Shown here: piece by piece, positions 14,318 to 22,947 of the stretch
Layout: each line of letters opens with the position of its first letter
Numbering within the stretch: the first letter of the stretch is position 1
Assembly: GCF_004348425.1 (NCBI RefSeq)
Contig: NZ_SMKK01000085.1
Span: 1 to 34,669 of the forward strand
Origin: Actinomadura sp. 7K507
GTDB taxonomy: Bacteria; Actinomycetota; Actinomycetes; Streptosporangiales; Streptosporangiaceae
Direction of reading: 5' to 3'
DNA: 34,669 bases
The notes under the pieces: generated by a model
What the model saw: only the letters and a program-made list of their open reading frames with translations
Databases searched by the model: none
What the model was told of the DNA's origin: nothing
Translations under genes and position numbers: made by a program

Positions 14318-15478
14318 ATGCGAACCCAGGTCGCGATCATCGGCAGCGGCCCCGCGGGCCTGCTGCTGTCCCACCTGCTGCACCGGCAGGGGATCGACTC
14401 GGTGGTCCTGGAGAGCCGGGACCGCGACTACGTGGAGCACCGGCAGCGCGCCGGGGTGCTGGAGCAGGGCACGACCGACGTGCTGCGCGACAGCGGCGCC
14501 GGCGAGCGCCTCGACCGGGAGGGGCTCGTCCACCACGGTGTCGAGCTGAGGTTCGGCGGCGCGGGGCACCGCATCCCGCTGACCGACCTGACCGGCCGCA
14601 CCGTCACCGTCTACGCGCAGACCGAGGTCGTCAAGGACCTGGTCGCCAAGCGGCTCGCGGACGGGGGCGACGTGCGGTTCGAGGCCGAGGTGGTGGCCCT
14701 CGACGCGTCCGCGCCGAGCGTGACGTTCCGCAGCGGCGGCCGGACGCACACCCTCGACTGCGACTACATCGCGGGCTGCGACGGGTTCCACGGCGTCAGC
14801 CGCCCGGCGGTGCCGGGACTGCGGACGTACTCCCGCGAGTACCCGTTCGCCTGGCTGGGGATCCTCGCCGACGTCGCCCCGTCCACCGAGGAGCTGATCT
14901 ACGCCGGTCACGACAACGGATTCGCGCTGCACAGCCTCCGCTCGCCCCAGGTCAGCCGCCTGTACCTGCAGGTGTCACCGGACGAGGACCTCGCCGGATG
15001 GTCCGACGCGCGCATCTGGGACGAGCTGGCGACGCGCTTCGCGACCGACGACGGCTGGAAGCTGCACGAGGGCCCGATCACCGACAGGTCGGTCACGCCG
15101 ATGCGCAGCTTCGTCGCCGAGCCGATGCGCCACGACCGGCTGCTCCTCGCCGGGGACGCCGCCCACATCGTCCCGCCGACCGGGGCGAAGGGCCTCAACC
15201 TCGCGGTGTCGGACGTGATCCTCCTGGCGCAGGCGTTCGCCGAGCGGTACGCCTCCGGGTCGGAGACGCTCCTGGACGGCTACTCCGCCGCGTGCCTGCG
15301 GCGCGTCTGGCGGGCCGAGCACTTCTCGTACTGGATGACGCACCTGCTGCACGCCGACCCGGCCGCGAGCGACTTCGACCGGCGGCTGCAGCGCTCCCAT
15401 CTGGACTACGTGGTCTCCTCCCAGGCGGCCTCGACGTCGCTCGCCGAGAACTACGTGGGCCTTCCCGTCACCTTCTAG
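14318..15478 (+). CDS. pobA: 4-hydroxybenzoate 3-monooxygenase
   Basis: Class A flavoprotein hydroxylase that converts 4-hydroxybenzoate to protocatechuate using NAD(P)H and oxygen, feeding the pca operon. It has 386 residues. The FAD fold is shown by GSGPAGLLLSHLL (GxGxxG, residues 9-14), the GCDGFHG motif (the DG motif that contacts FAD and NAD(P)H) and LLLAGDAAHIVPPTGAKGLN (the GD motif). The segment RQRAGVLEQGTTDVLRDSG is characteristic of PobA rather than of other phenol hydroxylases. GAGGAGG precedes the ATG by about 4 bp. The stop codon is only 3 bp from the stop of the convergent cyanophycin synthetase gene. Whether NADH or NADPH is used cannot be read reliably. Confidence 0.95.
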   Translation: MRTQVAIIGSGPAGLLLSHLLHRQGIDSVVLESRDRDYVEHRQRAGVLEQGTTDVLRDSGAGERLDREGLVHHGVELRFGGAGHRIPLTDLTGRTVTVYAQTEVVKDLVAKRLADGGDVRFEAEVVALDASAPSVTFRSGGRTHTLDCDYIAGCDGFHGVSRPAVPGLRTYSREYPFAWLGILADVAPSTEELIYAGHDNGFALHSLRSPQVSRLYLQVSPDEDLAGWSDARIWDELATRFATDDGWKLHEGPITDRSVTPMRSFVAEPMRHDRLLLAGDAAHIVPPTGAKGLNLAVSDVILLAQAFAERYASGSETLLDGYSAACLRRVWRAEHFSYWMTHLLHADPAASDFDRRLQRSHLDYVVSSQAASTSLAENYVGLPVTF

Positions 15479-15481
15479 CGA

Positions 15482-18136
15482 TCACCCGTCACCCGCCGGA
15501 TCGGCCGGCTCGGCGCCCAGCGTGTCGAGCAGCTCCGTGACCGGCTGGAGCTTCTCGTACAGCAGCAGGACGGGCTCGCCCGGCTCCGCCATGTCCAGCG
15601 CCGAGGTCACCGCCCCCTTCAGGTCGCCCGCCGGGTGGTGGCGCACGTCCGGGCCGCCCTCCCGCAGCCCCTGGACGATCAGCCGGGTCATCTCGCCCGA
15701 GCGGCGGCCGCGCAGGTCCTCGTCCTCGTAGACGACGACGCGGCCGAACGTCCCGGACAGGGCCCTCGCGGTCTCGATCACCAGCTCGTCGGTCCGGTCG
15801 CCCGGCAGGGTGACCGCGGCGACGCCCCCGGCGCCCCAGCGCCGCCCGACGAACGCGCTCATCGCCGCGACCGCCGCCGGGTTGTGCGCGTAGTCGACCA
15901 GCACGGGATTGTCCCCGACCTGGTACACGCAGCCCCGGCCCGGGTTGCGGGTGTGCGGGTCGAACGTGCGCAGCGCGCGGGCCAGCACGTCCACCGGGAC
16001 GTGGAGCGCGCGGGCCGCGGCGGCCGCGGCGAGCGCGTTGGCGACGACGTGGACGGCGTGCCCGCCGAAGGAGCCCGCCACCTCGCCGGCGGGCAGGATC
16101 CGCGTCCGGCGGTCCCCGCGCGCCTCGGTCAGCCAGCCGTCCGCGACGTAGTAGCCCCAGCCGCCCTCCCGCAGGTGGTCCACGAGGACGGGCTCGTCCG
16201 GGGACGGCGAGAAGTAGCGGAGCACCGGATCGCGGTCCCGTACCGCGGGCCGCGCGGCCAGCCCCGCCGCCGGCGGGTCCGCGGCGTTGAGGACGAGATG
16301 CCCGCCGCGCCTGATCTCCTCGGCCACCAGGGCCTTGATGTCGACCAGGTCTTCCAGGTTCTCGGTGTCGTCCACGCCGAGGTGGTCGCGGGTGATGTTG
16401 GTGACGACGGCGACGTCGGCGTTCTCGTAGCCGAGGCCGCGCCGCACGATCCCGCCGCGCGCGGTCTCCAGCACGGCCGCCTCGACCGTGCGGTCGCCCA
16501 GCACCATCTCCGCCGAGCGCGGCCCGGACGCGTCGGACCGGTGCACGAGCCGCCGCCCGACGTGCACGCCCTCGGTGCCGGTCATGCCGGTGCGGCGGCC
16601 GTCCAGCTCCAGCATGTGCGCGATCATCCGGACGGTGGTGGTCTTGCCGTTGGTGCCGGTCACCGACACGACCGGGACCCGCGACGGCGTGCCCGCCGGG
16701 TACATCAGGTCGATGATGTCGCCGGCGACGTCGCGCGCGGTGCCCTCGTGCGGCGCCAGATGCATGCGCAGGCCCGGGGCGGCGTTGACCTCCAGGATCC
16801 CGGCGGCGCCGCGGTCGGCGGGCGGCGGGGAACCGATGTCGGGCAGCCGCAGGTCGATCCCGCACACGTCCATGCCGGCCGCGGCGGCGGCCCGCACGCA
16901 CATCTCCGCGACGCCCGCGTCGACGAGGCCGGTCACGTCGCGGCTGGTGCCGCCGGTGGACAGGTTCGCGTTGCGGCGCAGCCACACCCGCTCCCCGGCG
17001 GCGGGCACCGACTCCGGCCCGTGGCCCTGCCGCGCCAGCAGCGCCCGCTCCGCGGGGCCGAGCGCCAGCCGGGTCAGCGGCCGGTCGTGGCCCTCGCCGC
17101 GCGCCGGGTCGGTGTTGACCAGCTCCACGAGCCCGGCGACGGTGGCGGTCCCGTCGCCGGTCACGCACGCGGCGGTCAGCTCCGCCGCCGCCGCGACCCG
17201 GCCGCCGACGACCAGGACCCGGTAGTCCCGGCCGGGGATGTAGGACTCGACGATCACCTCGCCGCCGTCCCCGGCCGCGGACGCGAACGCGGCGACGACG
17301 TCCTGCGGGCTCGTCAGCTCGATGTGGACGCCCTCGCCCTGGTGGCCGGCGAGGGGCTTGACCACCACCGGGCCGCCGATGTCGCGCAGCGCCTCCAGGG
17401 CCTCCGCCGGCGTCGCCGCGACCCGCCCCTCGGGCACGGGGAGCCCGGCGTCGGCGAGCACCCTGTGCGCGAGCCGCTTGTCGCCCGCCACCTCCATGCC
17501 GATCGCCGACGTGGCGTCGGTCATCGCCGCCCACACCGTCCGGCGGTACCGCCCGTATCCGAGGCGCAGCAGGTTCAGGTCCTCGACGCGGCGGACCGGC
17601 ACGCCGCGGCGGCGCGCGGCCCTCGCCAGCGCCGCCGTGCTCACCCCGAGCCGCCCCGCCTCGTGCTCGGCGGCGACGCGGGCCAGACCGGCCGACGGGT
17701 CGGGCACCCGCCCGGCGAGCGCCCCGCCGACGGTCCGCATGGCGAGCGTGATCAGCTGCTCCACCACGGTGCCGCCGGCCGGCTCGTCGCGCGGGCACTC
17801 CATGATCAGGTCGTAGTCGCCCGGCCCGCCCGCGCGGACGGTGCGGCCGAAGAACACCTCGCGGCCGATCAGCCCGGACAGCTCCAGCGTGACGTGCTCG
17901 GTGACATGGCCGAAGTAGGTGCCGCGCGCCATCGCGTCCAGCAGCCCGCCCGGCCGGCCCGCCGAGCAGTGGTGCGTCGCCAGGCCGGGCAGCGCCTCCA
18001 CGAGCCGCTCGGCGAACCCGGGATGGTCGGTGGTCTCATGGCCGGTCAGGCCCTGGAGGTCGAGCCGGGCGATCGCGACGGGACGCGAGAGGTAGATGTT
18101 CGGGCCGCTCAGGCGGCGCACATGGTCGAGGCGCAC
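15482..18136 (-). CDS. cphA: Cyanophycin synthetase (CphA1 type)
   Basis: Enzyme that builds cyanophycin, a storage polymer with a poly-Asp backbone and Arg side chains, using two ATP-dependent active sites. The protein has about 884 residues, the usual length. An N-terminal domain (1-160) contains HVTEHVTLE near residue 76-85. An ATP-grasp domain follows (VVVKPLAGHQGEGVHIEL near 262; RDYRVLVVGG), then a Mur-ligase-like domain with P-loop VTGTNGKTTT near 491 and NITRDHLGVDD, and a C-terminal lobe (VDYAHNPAAV). I prefer the GTG at 18136, 9 bp after GGAGGA; a TTG at 18142 overlapping the cphB stop is possible. CphA1 is preferred over CphA2 because both ATP sites are intact. It lies directly after cphB in one operon. 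Confidence 0.95.
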   Translation of the reverse strand: MRLDHVRRLSGPNIYLSRPVAIARLDLQGLTGHETTDHPGFAERLVEALPGLATHHCSAGRPGGLLDAMARGTYFGHVTEHVTLELSGLIGREVFFGRTVRAGGPGDYDLIMECPRDEPAGGTVVEQLITLAMRTVGGALAGRVPDPSAGLARVAAEHEAGRLGVSTAALARAARRRGVPVRRVEDLNLLRLGYGRYRRTVWAAMTDATSAIGMEVAGDKRLAHRVLADAGLPVPEGRVAATPAEALEALRDIGGPVVVKPLAGHQGEGVHIELTSPQDVVAAFASAAGDGGEVIVESYIPGRDYRVLVVGGRVAAAAELTAACVTGDGTATVAGLVELVNTDPARGEGHDRPLTRLALGPAERALLARQGHGPESVPAAGERVWLRRNANLSTGGTSRDVTGLVDAGVAEMCVRAAAAAGMDVCGIDLRLPDIGSPPPADRGAAGILEVNAAPGLRMHLAPHEGTARDVAGDIIDLMYPAGTPSRVPVVSVTGTNGKTTTVRMIAHMLELDGRRTGMTGTEGVHVGRRLVHRSDASGPRSAEMVLGDRTVEAAVLETARGGIVRRGLGYENADVAVVTNITRDHLGVDDTENLEDLVDIKALVAEEIRRGGHLVLNAADPPAAGLAARPAVRDRDPVLRYFSPSPDEPVLVDHLREGGWGYYVADGWLTEARGDRRTRILPAGEVAGSFGGHAVHVVANALAAAAAARALHVPVDVLARALRTFDPHTRNPGRGCVYQVGDNPVLVDYAHNPAAVAAMSAFVGRRWGAGGVAAVTLPGDRTDELVIETARALSGTFGRVVVYEDEDLRGRRSGEMTRLIVQGLREGGPDVRHHPAGDLKGAVTSALDMAEPGEPVLLLYEKLQPVTELLDTLGAEPADPAGDG

Positions 18137-18138
18137 GG

Positions 18139-18972
18139 TCAATCATCCTCCGGGCCGCGCATGTTGCCGATCTCCGGAAGCTTGTCGTGCATCTGGAACG
18201 CGCATCCGGCCGGCAGCAGGTGCAGGGACACGTCGAACATCGCCATCGGCTCGTCGTCCGAGGCGGCGTAGGCGATGGTGGACTGCCCCGCGTCCACGAC
18301 CGTGACCACACCCGTCCCGACGACCTCGAAACGGCCGTCTCCCACCACGATCGCCGTGTCCTCGTCTATCCCGACGCCCAGCAGCCGGGTGTCCAGCGCT
18401 ATCCCGCTCATCAGCCTCGGCAGCCGCCCGCGCTCGTTGAAATGCATATCGATCAGCACGTTGTCGAGGAGCGCGAGGCCGGGCCCGACCTTCACGCTGG
18501 ACGCGGCGACCTCGTGGCCGTGGCCGCCGAGGATCATCCAGTGGCCCATGGCGGTCGCGCCTGCGCTCGTCCCGGCGATGACCAGGCCCTCCTGGTCGAG
18601 CCGCCGCTTGAGCAGATCGTTGGTCTTCGAGCCGACCAGGGTCCGGATCCGGGACTGGTCGCCGCCGCTGAACAGCACCCCGCTCGCCGACTCCAGCGCC
18701 CGCAGCGTCGCCGCGCTGTCGGCCGCGGCACGGCCCAGCAGCCGCAGCTCCCGGACCGCGGACACGCCGAGGCGGCCGAACACGGCGGTGTACTCCTCGG
18801 CGACCTCCTCCGGTACCTCGGTCGCCGTCGTCACCACCACGACCCGCGCGTCCTCGCCGCCCGAGAGCTCGACGAAGGCCTCCAGCGCACCGGCCCCGCA
18901 GGTGCGGTTCTCCGCCCCGCCGATGATCAGCAGCCGGCCCTTGCGTCCGGCATCGTCATATTTCTCTTTCAC
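18139..18972 (-). CDS. cphB: Cyanophycinase
   Basis: Serine peptidase of family S51 that cuts cyanophycin to beta-Asp-Arg dipeptides. The 277-residue protein has GRLLIIGGAENR at the N-terminus, the strand SGVLFSGGDQSRI, the nucleophile in AGTSAGATAMG (Ser of the GTSAGA elbow) and GLALLDNVLIDMHFNERGR, with the conserved D-HF-RGR segment. There is no signal peptide, so it acts inside the cell on the granule. I chose the GTG at 18972, about 10 bp after GGGG; a TTG at 18981 is the alternative. It precedes cphA with a 2-bp gap, so synthesis and breakdown are made from one transcript. The 264-bp gap to the next gene (18973-19236) contains no convincing promoter. Confidence 0.95.
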   Translation of the reverse strand: MKEKYDDAGRKGRLLIIGGAENRTCGAGALEAFVELSGGEDARVVVVTTATEVPEEVAEEYTAVFGRLGVSAVRELRLLGRAAADSAATLRALESASGVLFSGGDQSRIRTLVGSKTNDLLKRRLDQEGLVIAGTSAGATAMGHWMILGGHGHEVAASSVKVGPGLALLDNVLIDMHFNERGRLPRLMSGIALDTRLLGVGIDEDTAIVVGDGRFEVVGTGVVTVVDAGQSTIAYAASDDEPMAMFDVSLHLLPAGCAFQMHDKLPEIGNMRGPEDD

Positions 18973-19236
18973 ACCTGCCAACTACCCCTGATCACATGTG
19001 GTAGTCGCGTAGAGGCGGAGAGTCATGCGCGCTGTTGCCGGCGCCGGGCCGCTCAAGGCGTTCCCCGGACGCGGAGGTGTCGCCGCGCCCGTGCGCGCCC
19101 GCGGCGGCGAATGGCGGCGGGGAATCTCCAGGTCCGGCCGAACGCTTAATCTTGAACGGGGGATGACCGTTTCGTGGCTTTCCCCACCATGAGAAGCTGA
19201 CTTGTATTGGACGCATCGTCGAACGAGGGACGGGCC

Positions 19237-20601
19237 GTGAGTGACATTCCCCGCCGCGCGGTGTCGCGGACCGCCAAGCTGGCGACCCTGCCGCTCGGCT
19301 TCGCCGGGCGCACCGCGCTCGGGTTCGGCAAGCGGACGATCGGCCGCCCCGCCGAGACCGTCGCGCTCGAGGTCCAGCGCCGCACCGCCGAGCAGCTGTT
19401 CACGGTGCTCGGCGAGCTCAAGGGCGGCGCGATGAAGGTCGGACAGCTGCTGTCGATCTTCGAGGCCGGGCTGCCCGAGGAGGTCGCCGGGCCGTTCCGC
19501 GCCAGCCTGACCCGGCTCCAGGAGGCCGCGCCCCCGATGCCCGCGGCCACCACCCACCGCGTCCTGGCCGAGGGCCTGGGCGACGACTGGCGGGACAGGT
19601 TCGCCGAGTTCGACGACCAGCCCGCCGCCGCGGCCTCCATCGGCCAGGTCCACAAGGCCGTCTGGCACGACGGGCGGACCGTCGCGGTCAAGGTCCAGTA
19701 CCCCGGCGCCGCCCAGGCGCTGATGAGCGACTTCAACCAGATCTCCCGCGTCAGCAGGCTCTTCACCCCGCTGTTCCCCGGCGTCGAGGTCAAGCCGGTC
19801 ATCGCCGACCTCAAGCGGCGGCTGGAGAAGGAACTCGACTACGTCGACGAGGCCCGCGCCCAGACCGCCTTCCACGACGCCTACGACGGCGACCCCGACT
19901 TCGTCGTCCCGGCCGTCGTCGCCCAGTCCGGGCACGTCCTGGTCACCGAGTGGCTGGACGGCACCCCGCTCGCCGAGGTCATCGCCGAGGGCGACCAGGA
20001 GCAGCGCGACCGCGCGGGCCTGCTGCTGTTCCGTTTCCTGCTCTCCGGCCCGGCCCGCTGCGAGATGATCCACATCGACCCGCATCCCGGCAACTTCCGG
20101 CTGCTGGACGACGGGCGCCTCGGCGTCATGGACTTCGGCGGCGCCGCCCGCGTCCCGTCCGAGCTGCAGTGGTCGATCGGCCGGCTGACCCGCATCGGGA
20201 CGCTCGGCGACCCCGACGAGATCGTCGACGCCCTCTACGAGGAGGGCTTCCTGGTACCGGACGCCGAGGTGGACCCCGAGGAGGTCGCCGACTTCATCGG
20301 CCCGCACGCCGCCCCGTTCGCCGTGGAGCGCTTCCGGTACTCGCGCGAATGGATGCGCGAGCAGACCGCGCACGGCCTCGGCGTCGCCTCCGACATGCGC
20401 CCCGGCGCGCTCGCCCGCCAGTTCCGGCTGCCGCCCCAGTACCTGGCGGTCAGCCGCGCCCTGACCGGCGGCGGCGGTGTCCTGTGCCAGCTGGAGGCCG
20501 AAGGGGCCTTCCGCGCCGAGGTCGAGCGCTGGCTCCCCGGTTTCACCGACGACGGCCCCGACGCCGACGGAACCGAGGAGCCGGAAGAGGTCACCGCCTG
20601 A
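19237..20601 (+). CDS. ABC1/AarF/UbiB-family atypical kinase
   Basis: Protein-kinase-like ABC1 family member, 454 residues. UbiB/COQ8 relatives support quinone biosynthesis as ATPases, but the substrate of actinobacterial members is mostly unknown. Family motifs in order: GGAMKVGQLLSIFEAGLPEE (KxGQ motif, near 66), AAASIGQVHKAVWHDGRTVA with VAVKVQYPG (Ala-rich loop and catalytic lysine), HIDPHPGNFRLLDDG (catalytic loop) and VMDFGGAARV (DFG). The start is GTG at 19237, 6 bp after GAGGGA; a TTG at 19207 in frame is less likely. No membrane segments are evident. Monocistronic between divergent cphBA and a convergent flavin reductase gene, with a strong shared terminator. Confidence 0.92.
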   Translation: MSDIPRRAVSRTAKLATLPLGFAGRTALGFGKRTIGRPAETVALEVQRRTAEQLFTVLGELKGGAMKVGQLLSIFEAGLPEEVAGPFRASLTRLQEAAPPMPAATTHRVLAEGLGDDWRDRFAEFDDQPAAAASIGQVHKAVWHDGRTVAVKVQYPGAAQALMSDFNQISRVSRLFTPLFPGVEVKPVIADLKRRLEKELDYVDEARAQTAFHDAYDGDPDFVVPAVVAQSGHVLVTEWLDGTPLAEVIAEGDQEQRDRAGLLLFRFLLSGPARCEMIHIDPHPGNFRLLDDGRLGVMDFGGAARVPSELQWSIGRLTRIGTLGDPDEIVDALYEEGFLVPDAEVDPEEVADFIGPHAAPFAVERFRYSREWMREQTAHGLGVASDMRPGALARQFRLPPQYLAVSRALTGGGGVLCQLEAEGAFRAEVERWLPGFTDDGPDADGTEEPEEVTA

Positions 20602-20618
20602 ACGGGCCTGGCCCGGGC

Positions 20619-20656
20619 GGCCCTGTCGTGACGGGCCGACCCGTCACGACAGGGCC
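20619..20656. terminator. Strong bidirectional terminator between convergent genes
   Basis: A perfect 17-bp stem (left arm 20619-20635, right arm 20640-20656; GGCCCTGTCGTGACGGG pairs with its complement) with a CCGA tetraloop. It begins 18 bp after the ABC1 kinase stop, and its right arm contains the stop codon of the convergent flavin reductase gene. Confidence 0.88.
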
Positions 20657-21489
20657 TGTGCCTCCTCTTCCTCGACCTGGCGGTTCCAGTCCGGCTTGGA
20701 CGACTGCCAGCCGTCCTCGTCCCGGCCGCGCCGCCAGTAGCCGGAGATCGACAGCCGCTCCATCGGCAGCCCGCGCTCGATCCGCAGGTGCCGCCGCAGC
20801 GCCTTGACGAAGTTCGCCTCGCCGTGCACGAACGCGTGCACCTCGCCGGCGGGGAACTCCAGCTTCTGGACGGCCTCGACCAGCAGGTCCCCGACCGGCC
20901 CGCCGCCCCGGTGCAGCCACACGATCTCCGCGTCACCCGGCGTCGGCAGCTCCTGCTCCTCCTCGGGCCCGGCCACCTCGACGAACACCCGGGCGGGGGC
21001 GCCCTCCGGGATCCGCTCCAGCGAGGCGGCGATCGCCGGCAGCGCGCTCTCGTCCCCGGCCAGGAGGTGCCAGCCCGCGCCGGCGCGGGGAGCGTACGCG
21101 CCGCCGGGCCCAGTGAACAGGATCTCGTCGCCCGGCCGGGCGCTCGCCGCCCACGGGCCCGCGAGACCCTTGTCGCCGTGGTGGACGAAGTCGACGGTCA
21201 GCTCCACGGCCTCGGCGTCCCACGCGCGGACGGTGTAGGTCCGCGTCACCGGCCACTGGTCGCGCGGCAGCTCCGCGCGGACCCGCTCCATGTCGAACGG
21301 CTCGGGATACTCCACGCCCGGCCGCCGGAAGAGCAGCTTCACGTAGTGGTCGGTGAACTCGCCCGCGGCGAACCCGGCGAGCCCCTCACCGCCCATGACC
21401 ACGCGGATCATGTGCGGGGTGAGGCGTTCGGTGCGCAGCACCCGCCCGCGGTTGAGTGCGCGCCCCTTGCGTGCCGGTTCCGTCGCCAT
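20644..21489 (-). CDS. Siderophore-interacting protein (ViuB-type ferric-siderophore reductase)
   Basis: FAD-dependent reductase of the SIP family that reduces Fe(III) in imported siderophores so iron can be released in the cytoplasm. The 281-residue protein starts at ATG after GGGAGG. The N-terminal FAD domain (MIRVVMGGEGLAGF, FTDHYVKLLF, then TRTYTVRAWD, the RxYT flavin motif) is followed by VDFVHHGDKGLAGPWA and an NAD(P)H-like domain with LLAGDESALPAIAASLE and VHAFVHGEANFVKALR. The C-terminus has ISGYWRRGRDEDGW, diagnostic for the family. An iron box lies 31 bp upstream of the start, so expression should rise when iron is scarce. No siderophore synthesis or uptake genes are adjacent. Confidence 0.93.
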   Translation of the reverse strand: MATEPARKGRALNRGRVLRTERLTPHMIRVVMGGEGLAGFAAGEFTDHYVKLLFRRPGVEYPEPFDMERVRAELPRDQWPVTRTYTVRAWDAEAVELTVDFVHHGDKGLAGPWAASARPGDEILFTGPGGAYAPRAGAGWHLLAGDESALPAIAASLERIPEGAPARVFVEVAGPEEEQELPTPGDAEIVWLHRGGGPVGDLLVEAVQKLEFPAGEVHAFVHGEANFVKALRRHLRIERGLPMERLSISGYWRRGRDEDGWQSSKPDWNRQVEEEEAQALS

Positions 21490-21519
21490 GCAGCCTCCCG
21501 ATGATCCGGATCACATCAC

Positions 21520-21538
21520 TTAGGTAACCCTAACCAAC
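21520..21538 (-). promoter_or_regulatory. DmdR/IdeR-type iron box
   Basis: The 19-bp sequence, read on the minus strand as GTTGGTTAGGGTTACCTAA, matches the actinobacterial DtxR/IdeR/DmdR consensus TTAGGTTAGGCTAACCTAA at 15 of 19 positions. It lies immediately upstream of the siderophore-interacting protein gene, as expected for iron repression. Confidence 0.8.
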
Positions 21539-21591
21539 GGAGGCGGCCGGCTGTTCCCCCGGCTCAGCGGGGAAGACGGACCGGCGGGCGG

Positions 21592-22731
21592 TCAGTGCGC
21601 CGTCACCGGACGGGCCGAACGGGTCCGGGCGACCTCGGCGGCGACCGCCTCGAACGCCGCGTCCGTCTCATCCTCGCCCAGGACGGTGAAGAGCGCCGAC
21701 TTGACGATGACGACGTCGTACCTGGGCGAGACCCAGATCAGCTGCCCGCCGAGGCCGTTGGCGGAGAAGCCGCCGTCCTCGCCGAGCCACCACTGCAGGC
21801 CGTAACCCTGGTTGAAGGGCGCGGACGGCCGGGTGGACTGCGCCACCCAGGAGGCCGGGACGACCTGCCGCCCGTTGGCCTTGCCCCCGTTCAGGTACAG
21901 CAGGCCGAACCGCGCGAAGTCGCGGTCGGTGGCGTAGTAGCAGCAGTACCCCATGCTGTTGCCGCTGGAGTCGTTGCCCAGGAACGCCTTGGCCGCCATC
22001 CCGGCCGGTTCCCAGATCTTCTCCTGGACGTAGCTGTGGTACGGAACCCCCGTCGCCCTGGCGACGACCCAGCCGAGGACGAACGAGTTCATGCTGGTGT
22101 ACTCGAACCTCGTCCCCGGCTCCCAGCCGCGCTTCTGCTGCTTGGCCATCTCGGTGAGCGGATGCCCGAGGCTCGCGGCGACGTGGACGGGCGGGATGTC
22201 GGTCGTCTCGTTCCATTCGATCCCCGACGACATCCGCAGCAGGTCCAGCAGCGAGACGCCGTCGAACCCGGACCCGTCCAGTTCGGGGAGGTAGCGGGTG
22301 ACCGGGTCGTCGATCGAGTCGATGTGCCCTTCGCCGAGCGCGATGCCGACCGCCGCCGATGTGAACGACTTCGCCACCGACCACGACTGGAAGAGGCTGT
22401 TGCGGTCGGCGGCGAAGTAGCGCTCGAAGACGATGTCGTGGCCGTCCAGGACGACGAAGCCCTGGGTGCCCGTACGGGCGAGGTAGTCGTCGAGAGTGTG
22501 CGTCCGGCCGTCGTGGGTGTAGGTCACCGGCAGCGGCCGGTACGCCTCGCGCAACTCGACCGGATCGGACGAGGGGAGCAGCGGGTCGAAGCCCGCCCGG
22601 TGCTCGGCGACGGCGGCGGGCGGCGGCGCGGGCGGCGGCGGAGTGGCGGGAGCGGCGTGTGCGGGAGCGGCGGCGAGTGCGGCCGCCAGTGCGGTGGTGG
22701 TGAGCGCGATCGTCCAGGGCCTGCGGCGCAT
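21592..22731 (-). CDS. Secreted serine hydrolase of the class C beta-lactamase fold
   Basis: Predicted exported hydrolase, 379 residues, in the beta-lactamase/esterase/6-aminohexanoate-dimer hydrolase family. The ATG at 22731 follows GGAGG by 5 bp. The N-terminus MRRRPWTIALTTTALAAALA ends in APAHA/AP, a signal peptide; its arginines do not make a clear Tat motif. A Pro/Ala-rich linker follows. The catalytic SxxK is in QSWSVAKSFTSAAVG, and the Tyr motif is in FEYTSMNSFVLGW. LLRMSSGIEWNETTD and GYGLQWWLGEDGG are family landmarks. The substrate may be an ester, amide or D-amino peptide, and beta-lactam resistance should not be assumed. It is divergent from the cyclase gene; the 216-bp gap (22732-22947) shows no clear promoter. 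Confidence 0.88.
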   Translation of the reverse strand: MRRRPWTIALTTTALAAALAAAPAHAAPATPPPPAPPPAAVAEHRAGFDPLLPSSDPVELREAYRPLPVTYTHDGRTHTLDDYLARTGTQGFVVLDGHDIVFERYFAADRNSLFQSWSVAKSFTSAAVGIALGEGHIDSIDDPVTRYLPELDGSGFDGVSLLDLLRMSSGIEWNETTDIPPVHVAASLGHPLTEMAKQQKRGWEPGTRFEYTSMNSFVLGWVVARATGVPYHSYVQEKIWEPAGMAAKAFLGNDSSGNSMGYCCYYATDRDFARFGLLYLNGGKANGRQVVPASWVAQSTRPSAPFNQGYGLQWWLGEDGGFSANGLGGQLIWVSPRYDVVIVKSALFTVLGEDETDAAFEAVAAEVARTRSARPVTAH

Positions 22732-22947
22732 GCGGCCTCCGTGGGGGCGGGTGTCGACCGGGGTTCCGCCCCGATGGTGATCGCGCGGCGACGGTGCGTC
22801 CATGTGGTCATGCAACGAAAACCGGACCCGGATATGAGCATGAGCAAACGGTTGTGGACCTGGCCCGGGTGACCCTCCGAACAGGCCCTTCTGCGATACG
22901 TTCATGGCACCCGCGCCAGTAAGCCGCCCCGTGCCGCCGGAGGACCG

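Noticed and set aside
15635..18271. 878-codon plus-strand open frame opposite cphA
   Set aside because: The translation is His/Arg/Gly/Ala-rich without domains; the minus strand encodes a complete cyanophycin synthetase.
21592..22731. True beta-lactamase resistance gene
   Set aside because: The fold is shared with esterases and amide hydrolases, and the sequence landmarks look closer to 6-aminohexanoate-dimer-hydrolase-type proteins. Resistance cannot be claimed.
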